NCBI RefSeq assembly: GCF_903645295.1
Contig: NZ_CAHJXM010000002.1
Location: forward strand, 1,121,674 to 1,185,673
Reading direction: 5' to 3'
Source of the DNA: Bacillus sp. Marseille-Q1617
Lineage (GTDB): Bacteria > Bacillota > Bacilli > Bacillales > Bacillaceae_B
Length of the DNA: 64,000 bases
Shown: piece after piece, positions 52,673 through 63,874 of the stretch
How positions within the stretch are numbered: the stretch's first letter is position 1
Layout of the letters: each line of letters begins with the position of its first letter
Program-made: the position numbers and the translations under genes
Notes under the pieces: generated by a model
The model's database searches: none
What the model was told of the DNA's origin: nothing
What the model saw: only the letters and a program-made list of their open reading frames with translations

Positions 52673-53004
52673 GATGAGATATGCTCCTGAGTAAGCCATG
52701 AGATGATCATGGCACCTGTATTCGCTCCTCCCAAGGCAGATAGAATCAACAGGAACTGTTTGAACAACTCTTTCGTTTCGCCATTCAAAAACCCTTTCTC
52801 AAAGCTGTATACCGTGTCGAACGTTCCCCCGATTGCCGCTATGATTGCCCAGATGCGCAAAAAAGTTGAAAGACGGAACATCTCGATGAACAGAGGCTGC
52901 CCCATTGCAAAGGAAGCGAGCCCCCCCATCAGGGATCCCCCCAATATCACACCGAAAGCAATAAAGAAACTCTTAAATAATTCAGGAAAAAAGGCTTCAG
53001 CCAT
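52669..53004 (-). CDS. ytrH: YtrH, sporulation membrane protein
   Basis: This 111-residue protein has three hydrophobic segments with glycine-rich helices (SFFIAFGVILGGSLMGGLASFAMG; FLRIWAIIAAIGGTFDTVYSF; FLLILSALGGANTGAMIISWL) and matches YtrH. It is produced under sigmaE in the mother cell and is required with YtrI for normal sporulation; its mechanism is unknown. A sigmaE-type promoter lies 39-67 bases upstream. It is divergent from dnaE, as in B. subtilis. Confidence 0.92.
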   Translation of the reverse strand: MAEAFFPELFKSFFIAFGVILGGSLMGGLASFAMGQPLFIEMFRLSTFLRIWAIIAAIGGTFDTVYSFEKGFLNGETKELFKQFLLILSALGGANTGAMIISWLTQEHISS

Positions 53005-53042
53005 TTCATCATCTCCATATGAGCAAATCTTCTCTTACGATA

Positions 53043-53071
53043 ACTATATGGGTTTCATGGACAGGATATGA
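53043..53071 (-). promoter_or_regulatory. SigmaE promoter of ytrH-ytrI
   Basis: On the minus strand TCATATC (53071-53065) and CATATAGT (53050-53043) are 14 bp apart. This closely fits the mother-cell sigmaE pattern KMATATT-N14-CATACAnT. Confidence 0.75.
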
Positions 53072-53147
53072 GGGAGAACATATTTTCTTTTTTTGCTTTT
53101 CTTACCTATAATATAAGTATATTGAAATGAAAAAGGGTGTGCATAAT

Positions 53148-56100
53148 ATGTCGTTTGTTCATTTGCAGGTAGCAAGCGCTTATAGTTTACTTTCAAGCAC
53201 AATTTCCATAGATGGACTTGTACATAAAGCGAAAACGCTCGGATTTAAAACCTTGGCGTTGACTGATAAAAATATGATGTATGCTGCCATTCCTTTTTAT
53301 AAGGCGTGTTTGAAGGAAGGGATCAAACCGATCATCGGATTGACGGCGGATGTCGCTGTCAGTGATGAGCAGTCTTTTCCTTTGGTGCTGTTAAGCAAGA
53401 ATAATAGAGGATATCAGAATCTATTGAAGATATCGAGTGCGATCGGAGCCAAGTCCTCCAACGGAATCCCACTTAAATGGCTTAATTCCTACAGTGATGG
53501 CTTGATTGCCATTACCCCGGGTCCTCACGGGGAGATCGAAACCCATCTAATAAATGAGGAAGTGGAAAAGGCGAAGGAAGCCATACATACCTATCAACAT
53601 ATGTTTGGAGAGGGTTCTTTTTATATAAGTCTGCAAAAACACGGATTGAAAGCAGAAGAAGCACTCCTCCCGCTCCTTAAAAAGACAGCCGGGGAAACCG
53701 GGGTGAATATGGTCGCAGCAAATAACGTCCAATATCTGAACCAGGAAGATCATTTTGCACATGAGTGCATGGGAGCGATTCGGGATGGAGTCAAGCTTTC
53801 TGAAGATGAACGGGTAGTACTTGAGACCGAGGAGTACTACTTCAAGACGAGAGAGCAAATGGTTGATCTTTTCTCAGATGAGCCGGAAGTGCTTGAGAAC
53901 ACATTGAAGATCGCGAACGAATGCAGCGTGCGGATCCCCTTTCATCAGCAGCTCCTCCCAAAATATCCTCTGCGAGGCGGAGTGACCGCTCAGCAGGAAC
54001 TGACCCATCTTTGTGAAAAAGGATTGAGTGAAAAGGTTGATGATGTAACCCAGGAATATTTAGAGCGTCTGGATTATGAACTCGAAGTCATCGGAAGGAT
54101 GGGGTTCAGTGATTATTTCCTCATCGTCTGGGATTTCATGAAATTTGCGAGGGAAAGGGATATCCTGACCGGACCTGGACGGGGGTCTGCAGCCGGATCA
54201 CTCGTTTCCTACGCACTTAGTATCACCGATGTCGATCCGATCAAGCATCATTTACTCTTTGAGCGTTTTCTCAATCCTGAAAGAGTGTCGATGCCGGATA
54301 TCGATATTGATTTTCCGGATCACCGCCGGGATGAAGTAATTGAATATGTAGAAGCAAAATATGGTTCTCTTCATGTAGCACAGATCATTACATTCGGCAC
54401 CTTTGCGGCGAAGGCTGCACTGAGGGATACAGGAAGGGTCTTCGGCTTGAACATGAAAGAACAGGAGCAGCTATCAAAACTGATCCCTAATAAACTGGGC
54501 ATTACATTGAAAGAAGCCTATGGAAATTCAAAAGAATTGCGTGATTTCATAGAGAAGAATGAGTTGTATAGCAGACTATTCAAAACAGCCCTGAAGCTGG
54601 AAGGTCTTCCGCGGCATACATCGACCCATGCTGCGGGTGTTGTGATCAGCGAAGATCCTTTGGTGCAGTGGATCCCGATACAGGGAAGCGCCTCGGGGAT
54701 TCATCTGACCCAGTATTCGATGGATATCCTTGAAGAAATCGGCTTGTTGAAAATGGACTTTCTAGGTCTGAGGAATCTTAGTATCCTGGAGAGAATCGTA
54801 AAGAACGTCAGGCGAGGAAGCGATAAGCGCTTTTCATTGGAAGGGATTCCGGTAAATGATCAAAAGACATTCGAACTGCTGAGTAAAGGGCAGACCAATG
54901 GAATCTTTCAGCTTGAATCAGAAGGCATGCGCAATGTATTGACCAGGCTGAAGCCGACTTCATTTGAAGATATCGTGGCGGTCAATGCACTGTACAGGCC
55001 GGGGCCGATGGAAAACATCCCGACCTATATTAATCGGAAACACGGGAAGGAAAGCGTGGAATATCCACACCCTGACTTAAAACCGATCCTTGGAATGACG
55101 TACGGAGTCATTGTCTACCAGGAGCAGATCATGCAGATCGCTTCAAAAATGGCAGGATTCTCCCTGGGGGAAGCGGATCTTTTAAGAAGAGCCGTATCGA
55201 AAAAGAAAAAAGACGTCCTTGACCAGGAAAGGGAGCATTTTGTAAAAGGATCCATTCAAAAAGGTTACACAAGAGAAGTGGCGGATGGCATCTATGACCT
55301 TATCGTCCGGTTTGCGGATTATGGATTTAACAGATCCCATGCTGTGGCGTACAGTATGATCGCTTATCAGTTGGCCTACTTAAAAGCTCATTATCCTGCT
55401 CACTTTTTATCTGCCCTTCTTACTTCAGTCGTTGGAAATGAAACGAAAGTCTCACAATATATCAGGGAGGCAAAACAATATGGCATCGAGATTCTGCCTC
55501 CGTCCGTAAACAGCAGCCAATTTGTTTTTTCTGTAGAAGGGAAAGGCAGGATCCGCTACAGTTTGGGTGCGATCAAAGGGATCGGGGCGCAGGCTTTGAA
55601 AGAAATCATCGCTGTGAGGAATGATAAACCCTTTGAGGATCTGTTCGATTTCTGTATGAGGGTCTCATCGAAAATCATTAACCGCAAGATTTTAGAGAAC
55701 CTGGTTCTGTCCGGTGCCTTTGATGAATTCGATATAGACCGCGCCACGCTCCTGGCAAGCCTTGACGTGGCAATTCAGCATGCAGAGCTCGTCAATCCCG
55801 AAGATGATCATGATCTGTTTAAAGAAGAAGAAGCGTTCCTGCTTAAACCGAAATATGTTGAAGTGGAAGACATGAATGTGGAAACGAAATTAAGCTTCGA
55901 AAAACAAGTACTGGGACTGTATCTATCGAATCATCCTGTCTCTTCCTACAGACCCCTTTTCGAAGATCTTGGTGTCACCTTGATTACAGATAGCAGACAG
56001 GGATCAAGAACGGCAATAGGAGGATATATTACCTCAATCCGTTCAATACGCACTAAAAAAGGGGAAGTCATGGCTTTTCTCGAAATCAGTGATGAAACAG

Positions 56101-56501
56101 GAGAAATGGAAGCAGTCGTATTTCCTGCAGTCTATCGTCAAATTATGACACACTTAAAAGAAGGAAATGTGTTATGGTTTGATGGAAAAATGGAAGAACG
56201 GAACAATAAACTGCAGCTTATTATCAATAAAGTGCAGACCATCGAAGACATAAAAGAACGGGCAGAAAAGCGTGAGAAGAAATTATTTCTAAAAATCCCA
56301 TCTCACAAGGATCAGGATTCAGTCATGAAGGACATCCAACAAATCATTCAGCGAAACAAAGGGATACATCCAGTGATTGTCTATATGGAAAAAGACAAAA
56401 AGAGTATAAAACTATCTGATTTCTATAGAATCGCCCCGACCCGGGAAGCGTTGAATGAATTAGAAACGTTTTTGGGAAAACCCAATGTCGTTTTAACATA
56501 A
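53148..56501 (+). CDS. dnaE: DNA polymerase III alpha subunit DnaE
   Basis: This 1117-residue replicative polymerase extends RNA primers, mainly on the lagging strand, before hand-off to PolC. The PHP domain is N-terminal (FVHLQVASAYSLLSSTISIDGLV). The catalytic palm carries PDIDIDF with D384, D386 and D388. Helix-hairpin-helix and OB-fold (TAIGGYITSIRSIRTKKGEVMAFLEISD, about 960-1020) domains follow. The ATG at 53148 follows AAAAGGGTG and gives the family length (B. subtilis 1115); an ATG 21 bases upstream is in frame but lies before that site. No exonuclease domain is present, as expected for DnaE rather than PolC. Confidence 0.96.
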   Translation: MSFVHLQVASAYSLLSSTISIDGLVHKAKTLGFKTLALTDKNMMYAAIPFYKACLKEGIKPIIGLTADVAVSDEQSFPLVLLSKNNRGYQNLLKISSAIGAKSSNGIPLKWLNSYSDGLIAITPGPHGEIETHLINEEVEKAKEAIHTYQHMFGEGSFYISLQKHGLKAEEALLPLLKKTAGETGVNMVAANNVQYLNQEDHFAHECMGAIRDGVKLSEDERVVLETEEYYFKTREQMVDLFSDEPEVLENTLKIANECSVRIPFHQQLLPKYPLRGGVTAQQELTHLCEKGLSEKVDDVTQEYLERLDYELEVIGRMGFSDYFLIVWDFMKFARERDILTGPGRGSAAGSLVSYALSITDVDPIKHHLLFERFLNPERVSMPDIDIDFPDHRRDEVIEYVEAKYGSLHVAQIITFGTFAAKAALRDTGRVFGLNMKEQEQLSKLIPNKLGITLKEAYGNSKELRDFIEKNELYSRLFKTALKLEGLPRHTSTHAAGVVISEDPLVQWIPIQGSASGIHLTQYSMDILEEIGLLKMDFLGLRNLSILERIVKNVRRGSDKRFSLEGIPVNDQKTFELLSKGQTNGIFQLESEGMRNVLTRLKPTSFEDIVAVNALYRPGPMENIPTYINRKHGKESVEYPHPDLKPILGMTYGVIVYQEQIMQIASKMAGFSLGEADLLRRAVSKKKKDVLDQEREHFVKGSIQKGYTREVADGIYDLIVRFADYGFNRSHAVAYSMIAYQLAYLKAHYPAHFLSALLTSVVGNETKVSQYIREAKQYGIEILPPSVNSSQFVFSVEGKGRIRYSLGAIKGIGAQALKEIIAVRNDKPFEDLFDFCMRVSSKIINRKILENLVLSGAFDEFDIDRATLLASLDVAIQHAELVNPEDDHDLFKEEEAFLLKPKYVEVEDMNVETKLSFEKQVLGLYLSNHPVSSYRPLFEDLGVTLITDSRQGSRTAIGGYITSIRSIRTKKGEVMAFLEISDETGEMEAVVFPAVYRQIMTHLKEGNVLWFDGKMEERNNKLQLIINKVQTIEDIKERAEKREKKLFLKIPSHKDQDSVMKDIQQIIQRNKGIHPVIVYMEKDKKSIKLSDFYRIAPTREALNELETFLGKPNVVLT

Positions 56502-56511
56502 CATGCTTTAC

Positions 56512-56561
56512 TTCAACTGATATTTATATTATTGTTTAATAGAAAAAGGTGGTCTGACCAC
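56512..56561 (+). promoter_or_regulatory. Promoter of ytsJ-fadR with FadR-type operator
   Basis: TTCAAC (56512-56517) and TTTAAT (56535-56540) are spaced by 17 bp, giving a start near 56547. GTGGTCTGACCAC (56549-56561) is a perfect dyad and contains TGGTCTGACCA, the operator core of FadR-subfamily GntR regulators. It lies at about +3 to +15, where binding would repress. Confidence 0.65.
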
Positions 56562-56646
56562 TGAATTTCTGAATGCTATAGGATGACATAACCGTTGATG
56601 AATCGAAGAACCATATAGCACGGAATATGATAAGGAGTGAATGATT

Positions 56647-57885
56647 TTGTCATTACGCGAAGAAGCTTTGCATATGCATCGAGTAAATAAAGGGAAATTG
56701 GAATCCAAATCAAAGGTAGAGGTAAGGAATGCTGAAGATTTAAGCCTGGCATATTCTCCGGGCGTCGCAGAACCTTGCAAAGTAATCTATGACAAACCGG
56801 AAACGGTCTATGACTACACGATGAAGGGTAATATGGTGGCAGTCGTGTCAGACGGAACGGCTGTACTTGGACTTGGAAATATCGGCCCGGAAGCCTCTCT
56901 TCCTGTCATGGAAGGGAAGGCTGTATTGTTTAAAAGCTTTGCAGGTGTTGATGCATTTCCTATCTGTTTGAATACAACCGATGTGGACAAGATTGTTGAA
57001 ACGGTAAAGCTTCTTGAGCCGACATTCGGAGGTGTGAATTTAGAGGATATTGCCGCTCCGAATTGTTTTGAAATCGAGGAACGCCTCAAAAAAGAAACGA
57101 ATATACCGGTTTTTCACGATGATCAGCACGGGACTGCGATTGTGACAGTGGCGGGACTTGTGAATGCATTGAAGATCGTCGGCAAGAAAATGTCAGAAAT
57201 CAAAGTGGTGGCCAATGGTGCCGGAGCTGCCGGGATTGCCATCATTAAACTGCTTTATCGTTACGGTGTAAGGGATATCATTATGTGTGATTCTAAAGGG
57301 GCGATCTATGAAGGCCGCTCACAAGGAATGAACGCAATCAAAGATGAAGTGGCGAAATTCACGAATCGTGACCGCATCCAAGGAGGTCTCAGCGACGTAT
57401 TGAAAGAGGCGGATGTATTCATCGGCGTTTCCGTCGCAGGGGCATTGACGGAGGAAATGGTGTCATCAATGAAAGAAGACCCGATCATTTTTGCGATGGC
57501 GAATCCCGTTCCGGAAATCATGCCAGAGCTGGCAAAAGCCGCAGGGGCAAAAGTGGTAGGAACCGGCCGCTCTGACTTCCCGAATCAAGTAAACAATGTA
57601 CTCGCATTCCCTGGTATTTTCCGAGGGGCATTGGATGTGCGTGCCACTCATATCAATGAAAAAATGAAACAAGCAGCCGTTGAAGCGATTGCAGATTTGA
57701 TCAGTGAAAGTGAATTGAATGCAGACTATGTCATCCCCGGACCGTTTGATAAACGTGTAGCACCTGCTGTCGCAGCTGCAGTAGCTAAAACGGCAATGGA
57801 AACAGGTGTAGCCCGATTGAAGGTGGACCCTGAGGAAATCCGTAAAAAGACGGAAGAATTAGCTGTTATCGGGAAGAGTGAATGA
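56647..57885 (+). CDS. ytsJ: YtsJ, NADP-dependent malic enzyme
   Basis: This 412-residue malic enzyme oxidatively decarboxylates malate to pyruvate and makes NADPH. SLAYSPGVAEPCK, GNMVAVVSDGTAVLGLGNIGP, FHDDQHGTAIVT and the dinucleotide-binding GAGAAGIAIIKLL are seen. In B. subtilis YtsJ is the main NADP-linked malic enzyme. The TTG at 56647 is chosen because it gives the family start MSLREEAL and stands nine bases after AAGGAG; the ATG at 56641 is too close to it. The stop overlaps the next gene (a FadR-type regulator). A perfect FadR-type operator lies upstream. Its NADPH would support the fatty acid synthesis started by accDA downstream. Confidence 0.94.
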   Translation: MSLREEALHMHRVNKGKLESKSKVEVRNAEDLSLAYSPGVAEPCKVIYDKPETVYDYTMKGNMVAVVSDGTAVLGLGNIGPEASLPVMEGKAVLFKSFAGVDAFPICLNTTDVDKIVETVKLLEPTFGGVNLEDIAAPNCFEIEERLKKETNIPVFHDDQHGTAIVTVAGLVNALKIVGKKMSEIKVVANGAGAAGIAIIKLLYRYGVRDIIMCDSKGAIYEGRSQGMNAIKDEVAKFTNRDRIQGGLSDVLKEADVFIGVSVAGALTEEMVSSMKEDPIIFAMANPVPEIMPELAKAAGAKVVGTGRSDFPNQVNNVLAFPGIFRGALDVRATHINEKMKQAAVEAIADLISESELNADYVIPGPFDKRVAPAVAAAVAKTAMETGVARLKVDPEEIRKKTEELAVIGKSE

Positions 57886-58550
57886 TGACGAAAGTGAACT
57901 CTCTCCATTCTCAATCGAAAGTGTATATTGGAATTGTTCACCAACTTAGAGAAATGATATCGAAAGATGGCCTCAAGCAGGGGGATAAAATCCCTTCTGA
58001 AAGGGAGCTTTCTGAAAGGCTGAATGTCGGACGGTCTTCTGTCAGGGAAGCACTCCGGGCTCTTGAACTATTGGGATTGATTGAAACCAGAAGAGGGGAA
58101 GGAACATTCCTGCGCGATTTCCGGGATCATCACCTCATTGATCTTCTGGGGATGTTCATTCTACAGGATCAAAAAGCCCAGGAGGATGTGAAGTGTACGA
58201 AGACGATGATTGAAAAAGAAGCGCTGCGTACAATTTTCTGCAACCGGCTGGATGTATCTGAATTGATCTCCAAGGTCACAGAAGACAATGACACCCTTAC
58301 CTGGAGGGAAATATTTGAAGAGATCATTCTCATAAGCAATAACTATTTGTCACATAGAATCTGGAACGTCCTGAATGATTACGAAACTTTAATCATCGGA
58401 GAAAAGAAAATAACCCCTGAGATAAAAGAAAAGCTTTTAAGCCTGCTTCAAGGATTAGAAAATCAAGATAAAGAATCGGTGCAGACTGCCTATAAACAGA
58501 TCTCGGAAATCGGGGATCGCGAGCTGACAAATTCCAACATTTTTTTATGA
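57882..58550 (+). CDS. GntR-family transcriptional regulator, FadR type
   Basis: This 222-residue protein has an N-terminal winged helix (about 15-80) with IPSERELSERLNVGRSSVREALRALELLGLIETRRGEGTFL split over the helix-turn-helix and wing, the FadR-subfamily pattern. The C-terminal helical domain, about 120 residues, is an FCD-like effector domain. The effector cannot be read from sequence; acyl-CoA or an organic acid are possibilities. The start overlaps the ytsJ stop (ATGATGA), and a second ATG at 57885 is equally possible. A perfect TGGTCTGACCA operator before ytsJ suggests that it represses its own operon. It lies just before accDA. Confidence 0.88.
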   Translation: MMTKVNSLHSQSKVYIGIVHQLREMISKDGLKQGDKIPSERELSERLNVGRSSVREALRALELLGLIETRRGEGTFLRDFRDHHLIDLLGMFILQDQKAQEDVKCTKTMIEKEALRTIFCNRLDVSELISKVTEDNDTLTWREIFEEIILISNNYLSHRIWNVLNDYETLIIGEKKITPEIKEKLLSLLQGLENQDKESVQTAYKQISEIGDRELTNSNIFL

Positions 58551-58675
58551 CGTCTTCAGTTAAACTGGTAGACAAGCAGTTTACAGGATCCACCTGCACC
58601 TTGCACTTATATATTTCTATCATCCAAAGAATACCAATACAAAAGCGACTGTAATTAGTTAAGGAGGTTTCAACC

Positions 58676-59554
58676 TTGCTTAAGGAACTTTTCAATAAAT
58701 CCAATAAACCTAAAAAGAAAAAATATGCCACGATTCCTTCTGAAGCAGCCAAACAGGATGTTCCTGAAGGGATCATGACCAAGTGTCCCGAATGCAAAAA
58801 AATCATGTACACGAAGGAATTACAGAAAAACCTGAAGGTCTGCATTCATTGCGGCTACCATCATGGGATGAGCTCAACGGAGAGAGTCAACTGTTTCATC
58901 GATGAAGGGACCTTTGAAGAAATCGATGCCGGGCTCGTATCCGTCAATCCGCTTGGCTTTCCGGATTACCTTGAAAAAGTGGAAAAAGATCGAAAGAAAA
59001 CCGGCTTGAACGAGGCGGTGCTTACAGGATCCGGGAAAGTGAATGGTATCGACGTAGTCGTGGCGATCATGGACTCCAGATTCCGGATGGGAAGTATGGG
59101 ATCAGTGGTCGGTGAGAAAATTACGAGAGCCATTGAAGAAGCGGACAAGCGACACGTGCCGTTCATCATTTTTACTGCATCAGGCGGTGCCAGGATGCAG
59201 GAAGGTGTGCTGTCACTTATGCAAATGGCCAAAACAAGTGTCGCCCTAAAACGATTCAGCGAAAACGGAGGTCTCTTCATTTCTATCATGACTCATCCGA
59301 CGACAGGGGGAGTATCTGCAAGCTTCGCTTCTGTAGGGGACTATAATTTCGCAGAGCCGGGGGCGTTGATTGGTTTTGCAGGAAGAAGGATCATTGAACA
59401 AACGATTAGGGAAGATCTTCCGGAAGACTTCCAAACAGCAGAATTCCTTCTCAAGCACGGTCAGCTTGACGGAGTCATTTCCCGTATGGAAATGAAGGAG
59501 AAGATAGGTCTAGTACTAGATATACATCAGTGGGATGGTGATCTGCCATGGTAA
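58676..59554 (+). CDS. accD: Acetyl-CoA carboxylase carboxyltransferase subunit beta
   Basis: This 292-residue subunit and AccA form the carboxyltransferase that makes malonyl-CoA from acetyl-CoA and carboxybiotin. The N-terminal zinc ribbon uses C37, C40, C56 and C59 ([10 protein letters not shown] ... KVCIHCGY). The crotonase-like core follows with [26 protein letters not shown] and GALIGFAG. The TTG start follows AAGGAGGTTT. Upstream at 58561-58583 TAAACTG and CAGTTTA form an inverted repeat without T run. The accA start lies within the last codons of accD, which favours equal subunit synthesis. Full length. Confidence 0.97.
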   Translation: MLKELFNKSNKPKKKKYATIPSEAAKQDVPEGIMTKCPECKKIMYTKELQKNLKVCIHCGYHHGMSSTERVNCFIDEGTFEEIDAGLVSVNPLGFPDYLEKVEKDRKKTGLNEAVLTGSGKVNGIDVVVAIMDSRFRMGSMGSVVGEKITRAIEEADKRHVPFIIFTASGGARMQEGVLSLMQMAKTSVALKRFSENGGLFISIMTHPTTGGVSASFASVGDYNFAEPGALIGFAGRRIIEQTIREDLPEDFQTAEFLLKHGQLDGVISRMEMKEKIGLVLDIHQWDGDLPW

Positions 59555-60528
59555 ATGAGCTGGAGTTTGAAAAGCCTGTAGTAGAACTTAAAAAGAAAAT
59601 TGCAGAGCTTAAAGAATTCACTCAGAATTCGGAAGTGGATTTATCAAAGGAAATTGAAAAATTGGAAGCTCGGTTACAGAAGCTCGAAAACGACATCTAT
59701 GAAAACATGAAACCTTGGGAGAGAGTACAGGTTGCACGTCACCCGAATCGACCGACAACACTGGACTACATCCGCTATTTATTTACTGATTTCATGGAGA
59801 TGCATGGTGACCGTTTATACGGTGATGATGAAGCAATCGTTTCAGGGCTTGCTAAATTCGACGGTGTGCCGGTGACCATTATCGGACACCAGCGCGGGAA
59901 AGATACAAAAGAGAATATCCGCAGAAACTTCGGTATGCCTCATCCGGAAGGGTATCGTAAAGCGTTAAGATTAATGAAACAAGCAGAAAAGTTTAAACGT
60001 CCGATTGTTTGTTTTATCGATACAAAAGGCGCCTACCCTGGGAAAGCAGCTGAAGAACGGGGACAGAGTGAAGCCATCGCCAGAAACCTGGTTGAAATGG
60101 CCGGACTGACAGTTCCTGTCGTGTGTATCGTCATCGGGGAAGGAGGAAGCGGAGGAGCGTTGGCACTAGGTGTCGGCAATCACATTCACATGCTGGAAAA
60201 CTCCACTTACTCCGTGATTTCACCTGAAGGAGCTGCAGCCCTCTTATGGAAAGATTCCACTCAAGCGAAGAGAGCGGCAGAGTCCATGAAAATCACGGCT
60301 CCGGATCTTAAAGAACTCGGAATAATCGATGAAATCATTACTGAAGTGACCGGGGGAGCACACAAGAATGTCGAAGAACAGGCTCACTTCATGAAAGACG
60401 TCTTAAAACAATCACTAAAAGAACTGATCCCGATGAGTAAAGAAGAATTGATCCAGCATCGATATGAAAAATTCAAGACGATGGGTGATTATTCTGTTTT
60501 AAATGAATATATTGGGGTACAATCATAA
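59548..60528 (+). CDS. accA: Acetyl-CoA carboxylase carboxyltransferase subunit alpha
   Basis: This 326-residue partner of AccD provides the oxyanion hole and acetyl-CoA/biotin surface of the carboxyltransferase. An N-terminal coiled-coil helix ([13 protein letters not shown]) is followed by the crotonase-fold core with [37 protein letters not shown] and [15 protein letters not shown]. The ATG at 59548 is inside the accD coding end (overlap of seven bases), which couples translation. The length is typical. A terminator follows, separating it from pfkA. Confidence 0.97.
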   Translation: MVNELEFEKPVVELKKKIAELKEFTQNSEVDLSKEIEKLEARLQKLENDIYENMKPWERVQVARHPNRPTTLDYIRYLFTDFMEMHGDRLYGDDEAIVSGLAKFDGVPVTIIGHQRGKDTKENIRRNFGMPHPEGYRKALRLMKQAEKFKRPIVCFIDTKGAYPGKAAEERGQSEAIARNLVEMAGLTVPVVCIVIGEGGSGGALALGVGNHIHMLENSTYSVISPEGAAALLWKDSTQAKRAAESMKITAPDLKELGIIDEIITEVTGGAHKNVEEQAHFMKDVLKQSLKELIPMSKEELIQHRYEKFKTMGDYSVLNEYIGVQS

Positions 60529-60538
60529 TGAAACCACT

Positions 60539-60577
60539 GGACTGACAAATAGGAACCTGCCTTTTGTCAGTCCTTTT
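60539..60577 (+). terminator. accDA terminator
   Basis: GGACTGACAAA pairs with TTTGTCAGTCC and is followed by TTTT. Confidence 0.88.
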
Positions 60578-60651
60578 GTTTAAATTACGAGATTATTAAT
60601 ATGAAACCCTGTCAAAGAAGTATAGCAGTAAATTTTTGAAAATTTTAACAA

Positions 60652-60665
60652 TTAAAACGCTTTCA
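60652..60665 (+). promoter_or_regulatory. Candidate cre-like site before pfkA
   Basis: TTAAAACGCTTTCA matches 13 of 14 positions of TGWAANCGNTNWCA but lacks the conserved G at position 2. It lies about 90 bases upstream of the predicted pfkA start. Confidence 0.4.
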
Positions 60666-60718
60666 GTTAATAGATTATTTCGTCTATTGAATTTACACAG
60701 GGGAACTTGTTGAGAAGC

Positions 60719-60760
60719 TTGACTCTTCGTGTTATTTTAGAAATAATCAATAGTCTATTG
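60719..60760 (+). promoter_or_regulatory. pfkA-pyk promoter with CAATAG/CTATTG dyad
   Basis: TTGACT (60719-60724) and AATAAT (60742-60747) are 17 bp apart. CAATAGTCTATTG (60748-60760) is a perfect dyad overlapping the expected transcription start. A related AATAGA...TCTATT pair occurs at 60669-60688. The rest of 60578-60878 has no gene. Confidence 0.6.
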
Positions 60761-60857
60761 GTCCATAATAAATGGGAATAAAGATATTCCATAATAATGT
60801 TAACTGATGATATGTGAAACCATTAACAATATGGTGAATTATTCCTTTACATATTAA

Positions 60858-61838
<981 letters not shown>

Positions 61839-61869
61839 TAATTGCTGAAAGATTCAGGAGGTAAAATAT

Positions 61870-63630
61870 ATGAGAAAAGCTAAAATTGTATGTACCATTG
61901 GCCCTGCCAGTGAAAGTGTAGAAAAATTGTCTCAGCTGATCGAAGCGGGAATGAACGTTGCCCGATTGAACTTCTCTCACGGTGATCATGAAGAGCATGG
62001 ACAGCGAATTAAAAACATTCGCGAAGCAGCTTCAAAAGCTGGTAAAAACGTAGGGATCCTTCTTGATACGAAAGGTCCTGAAATCCGTACAAATAATATG
62101 GAAAATGATGGGTTCGAACTGCAGCAGGGAGCGTCTGTCATTGTATCCATGAAAGAAGTATTGGGTACACCCGAGAAATTCTCCGTTACATATGAAGGAT
62201 TGATCGATGACGTGCACGTCGGTTCTAAGATTCTTTTGGATGACGGTCTGGTTGGACTGGAAGTGACGGATATCGATAAGGCAAACGGTGAGATTCATAC
62301 CAAGGTTGCAAATACCGGTATGCTGAAAAATAAAAAAGGTGTTAACGTGCCTGGCGTGTCTGTTAACCTGCCTGGAATCACGGATAAGGATGCGAAAGAT
62401 ATCATCTTCGGTATCGAACAGGAAGTGGATTTCATCGCAGCTTCATTCGTACGCCGTGCTTCTGACGTACTGGAAATCCGTCAATTGCTTGAAGAGCATA
62501 ATGCATCGCACATTCAAATCATCCCTAAGATCGAAAACCAAGAGGGTGTCGATAACATCGATGAAATCCTTGAAGTGTCCGATGGATTGATGGTTGCCCG
62601 TGGAGATCTGGGTGTCGAAATCCCGGCAGAAGAAGTACCTCTTGTACAAAAACAACTGATCAAGAAATGCAACTCACAAGGGAAGCCTGTCATCACTGCT
62701 ACTCAAATGCTTGATTCCATGCAGCGCAACCCAAGACCGACAAGAGCGGAAGCAAGTGACGTGGCCAACGCCATTTTTGACGGAACGGATGCCATCATGC
62801 TATCGGGTGAAACAGCTGCAGGGACGTATCCTGTAGAGGCGGTACAAACGATGCATAATATTGCTTCAAGAGCAGAAACGGCACTTGATTTCAATGAAAT
62901 CCTTTCATCCCGCAGCAAAGAAAGCGATCATAACATGACGGATGCAATCGGACAGTCAGTGGCCCACACTGCAATCAACCTGGATGTCAATGCCATCGTG
63001 GCACCGACGGAAAGCGGTCATACAGCACGCATGATTTCTAAATATCGTCCAAAAGCTCCGATCGTAGCCGTGACTGGGACCGAATCTGTATCCAGAAGAT
63101 TGGCACTTGTATGGGGAGTGTACCCGACAGTCGGACGCAGAGTATCGACTACAGATGAAATGCTTGATATGGCTGTGGAAGAAAGCTTGAATTCCGGAAT
63201 GACAAAACACGGTGACCTGATTGTGATCACAGCAGGTGTACCAATCGGTGAATCAGGCACGACCAACCTGATGAAGATTCATGTTGTGGGTGACATCGTC
63301 GCTAAAGGACAAGGGATCGGACGTAAATCTGCTTACGGAAAAGCTGTCGTAGCTTCAAACGCAAAAGAAGCAGTGGAAAACGTTCAACCGGGTTCAGTAC
63401 TTGTGACGATCGGTACAGATAAAGAAATGATGCCTGCCCTTGAGAAATGCTCAGCATTGATTGTCGAGGAAGGTGGATTGACAAGCCACGCAGCTGTAGT
63501 GGGGATCAACCTTGGTATTCCTGTGGTTGTGGGAGTGGAAAATGCCACTTCCATGTTTGAAAATGGACAGGAAATTACAGTGGATGCCACTCGCGGCGTG
63601 ATCTATAACGGTCATGCTAGTGTGCTGTAA
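61870..63630 (+). CDS. pyk: Pyruvate kinase with C-terminal PEP-utiliser-like domain
   Basis: This 586-residue enzyme transfers phosphate from phosphoenolpyruvate to ADP. The N-terminal [12 protein letters not shown], the barrel with [17 protein letters not shown] and the signature [17 protein letters not shown], and [19 protein letters not shown] are complete. The last 110 residues form the extra domain seen in Bacillus and Geobacillus enzymes, with [21 protein letters not shown] resembling the PEP-utilising mobile domain. The ATG follows CAGGAGGTAA. It is the second gene of pfkA-pyk and ends at a strong terminator. Confidence 0.97.
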   Translation: MRKAKIVCTIGPASESVEKLSQLIEAGMNVARLNFSHGDHEEHGQRIKNIREAASKAGKNVGILLDTKGPEIRTNNMENDGFELQQGASVIVSMKEVLGTPEKFSVTYEGLIDDVHVGSKILLDDGLVGLEVTDIDKANGEIHTKVANTGMLKNKKGVNVPGVSVNLPGITDKDAKDIIFGIEQEVDFIAASFVRRASDVLEIRQLLEEHNASHIQIIPKIENQEGVDNIDEILEVSDGLMVARGDLGVEIPAEEVPLVQKQLIKKCNSQGKPVITATQMLDSMQRNPRPTRAEASDVANAIFDGTDAIMLSGETAAGTYPVEAVQTMHNIASRAETALDFNEILSSRSKESDHNMTDAIGQSVAHTAINLDVNAIVAPTESGHTARMISKYRPKAPIVAVTGTESVSRRLALVWGVYPTVGRRVSTTDEMLDMAVEESLNSGMTKHGDLIVITAGVPIGESGTTNLMKIHVVGDIVAKGQGIGRKSAYGKAVVASNAKEAVENVQPGSVLVTIGTDKEMMPALEKCSALIVEEGGLTSHAAVVGINLGIPVVVGVENATSMFENGQEITVDATRGVIYNGHASVL

Positions 63631-63646
63631 TCGTATAAGAAATTGG

Positions 63647-63677
63647 CCGGAGCCTTTTTATGGGGCTCCGGTTTTTT
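63647..63677 (+). terminator. pfkA-pyk terminator
   Basis: CCGGAGCC pairs with GGCTCCGG around a 12-base spacer and is followed by TTTTTT. Confidence 0.92.
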
Positions 63678-63874
63678 ATGTTCGAGGGTGTTGGTTTGGC
63701 TTAATTTCAGGGTTGCAGGCGGAATAGGTTTCATTGGAAAAGGGTTGAGTATAGAGGTTCTGCATTTTTGGTATAAAGCGGGGTAGTCTTGATGGAAATA
63801 GAGTAGATTCGTGGTTATTTTTCATGGTAATTAAGGAAAGTGTCAGATTGTTAGTTGAAAGTATTGGATCGATA

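Noticed and set aside
58561..58583. FapR or FadR operator before accD
   Set aside because: The TAAACTG/CAGTTTA dyad lacks both consensus cores; it may simply be a hairpin.
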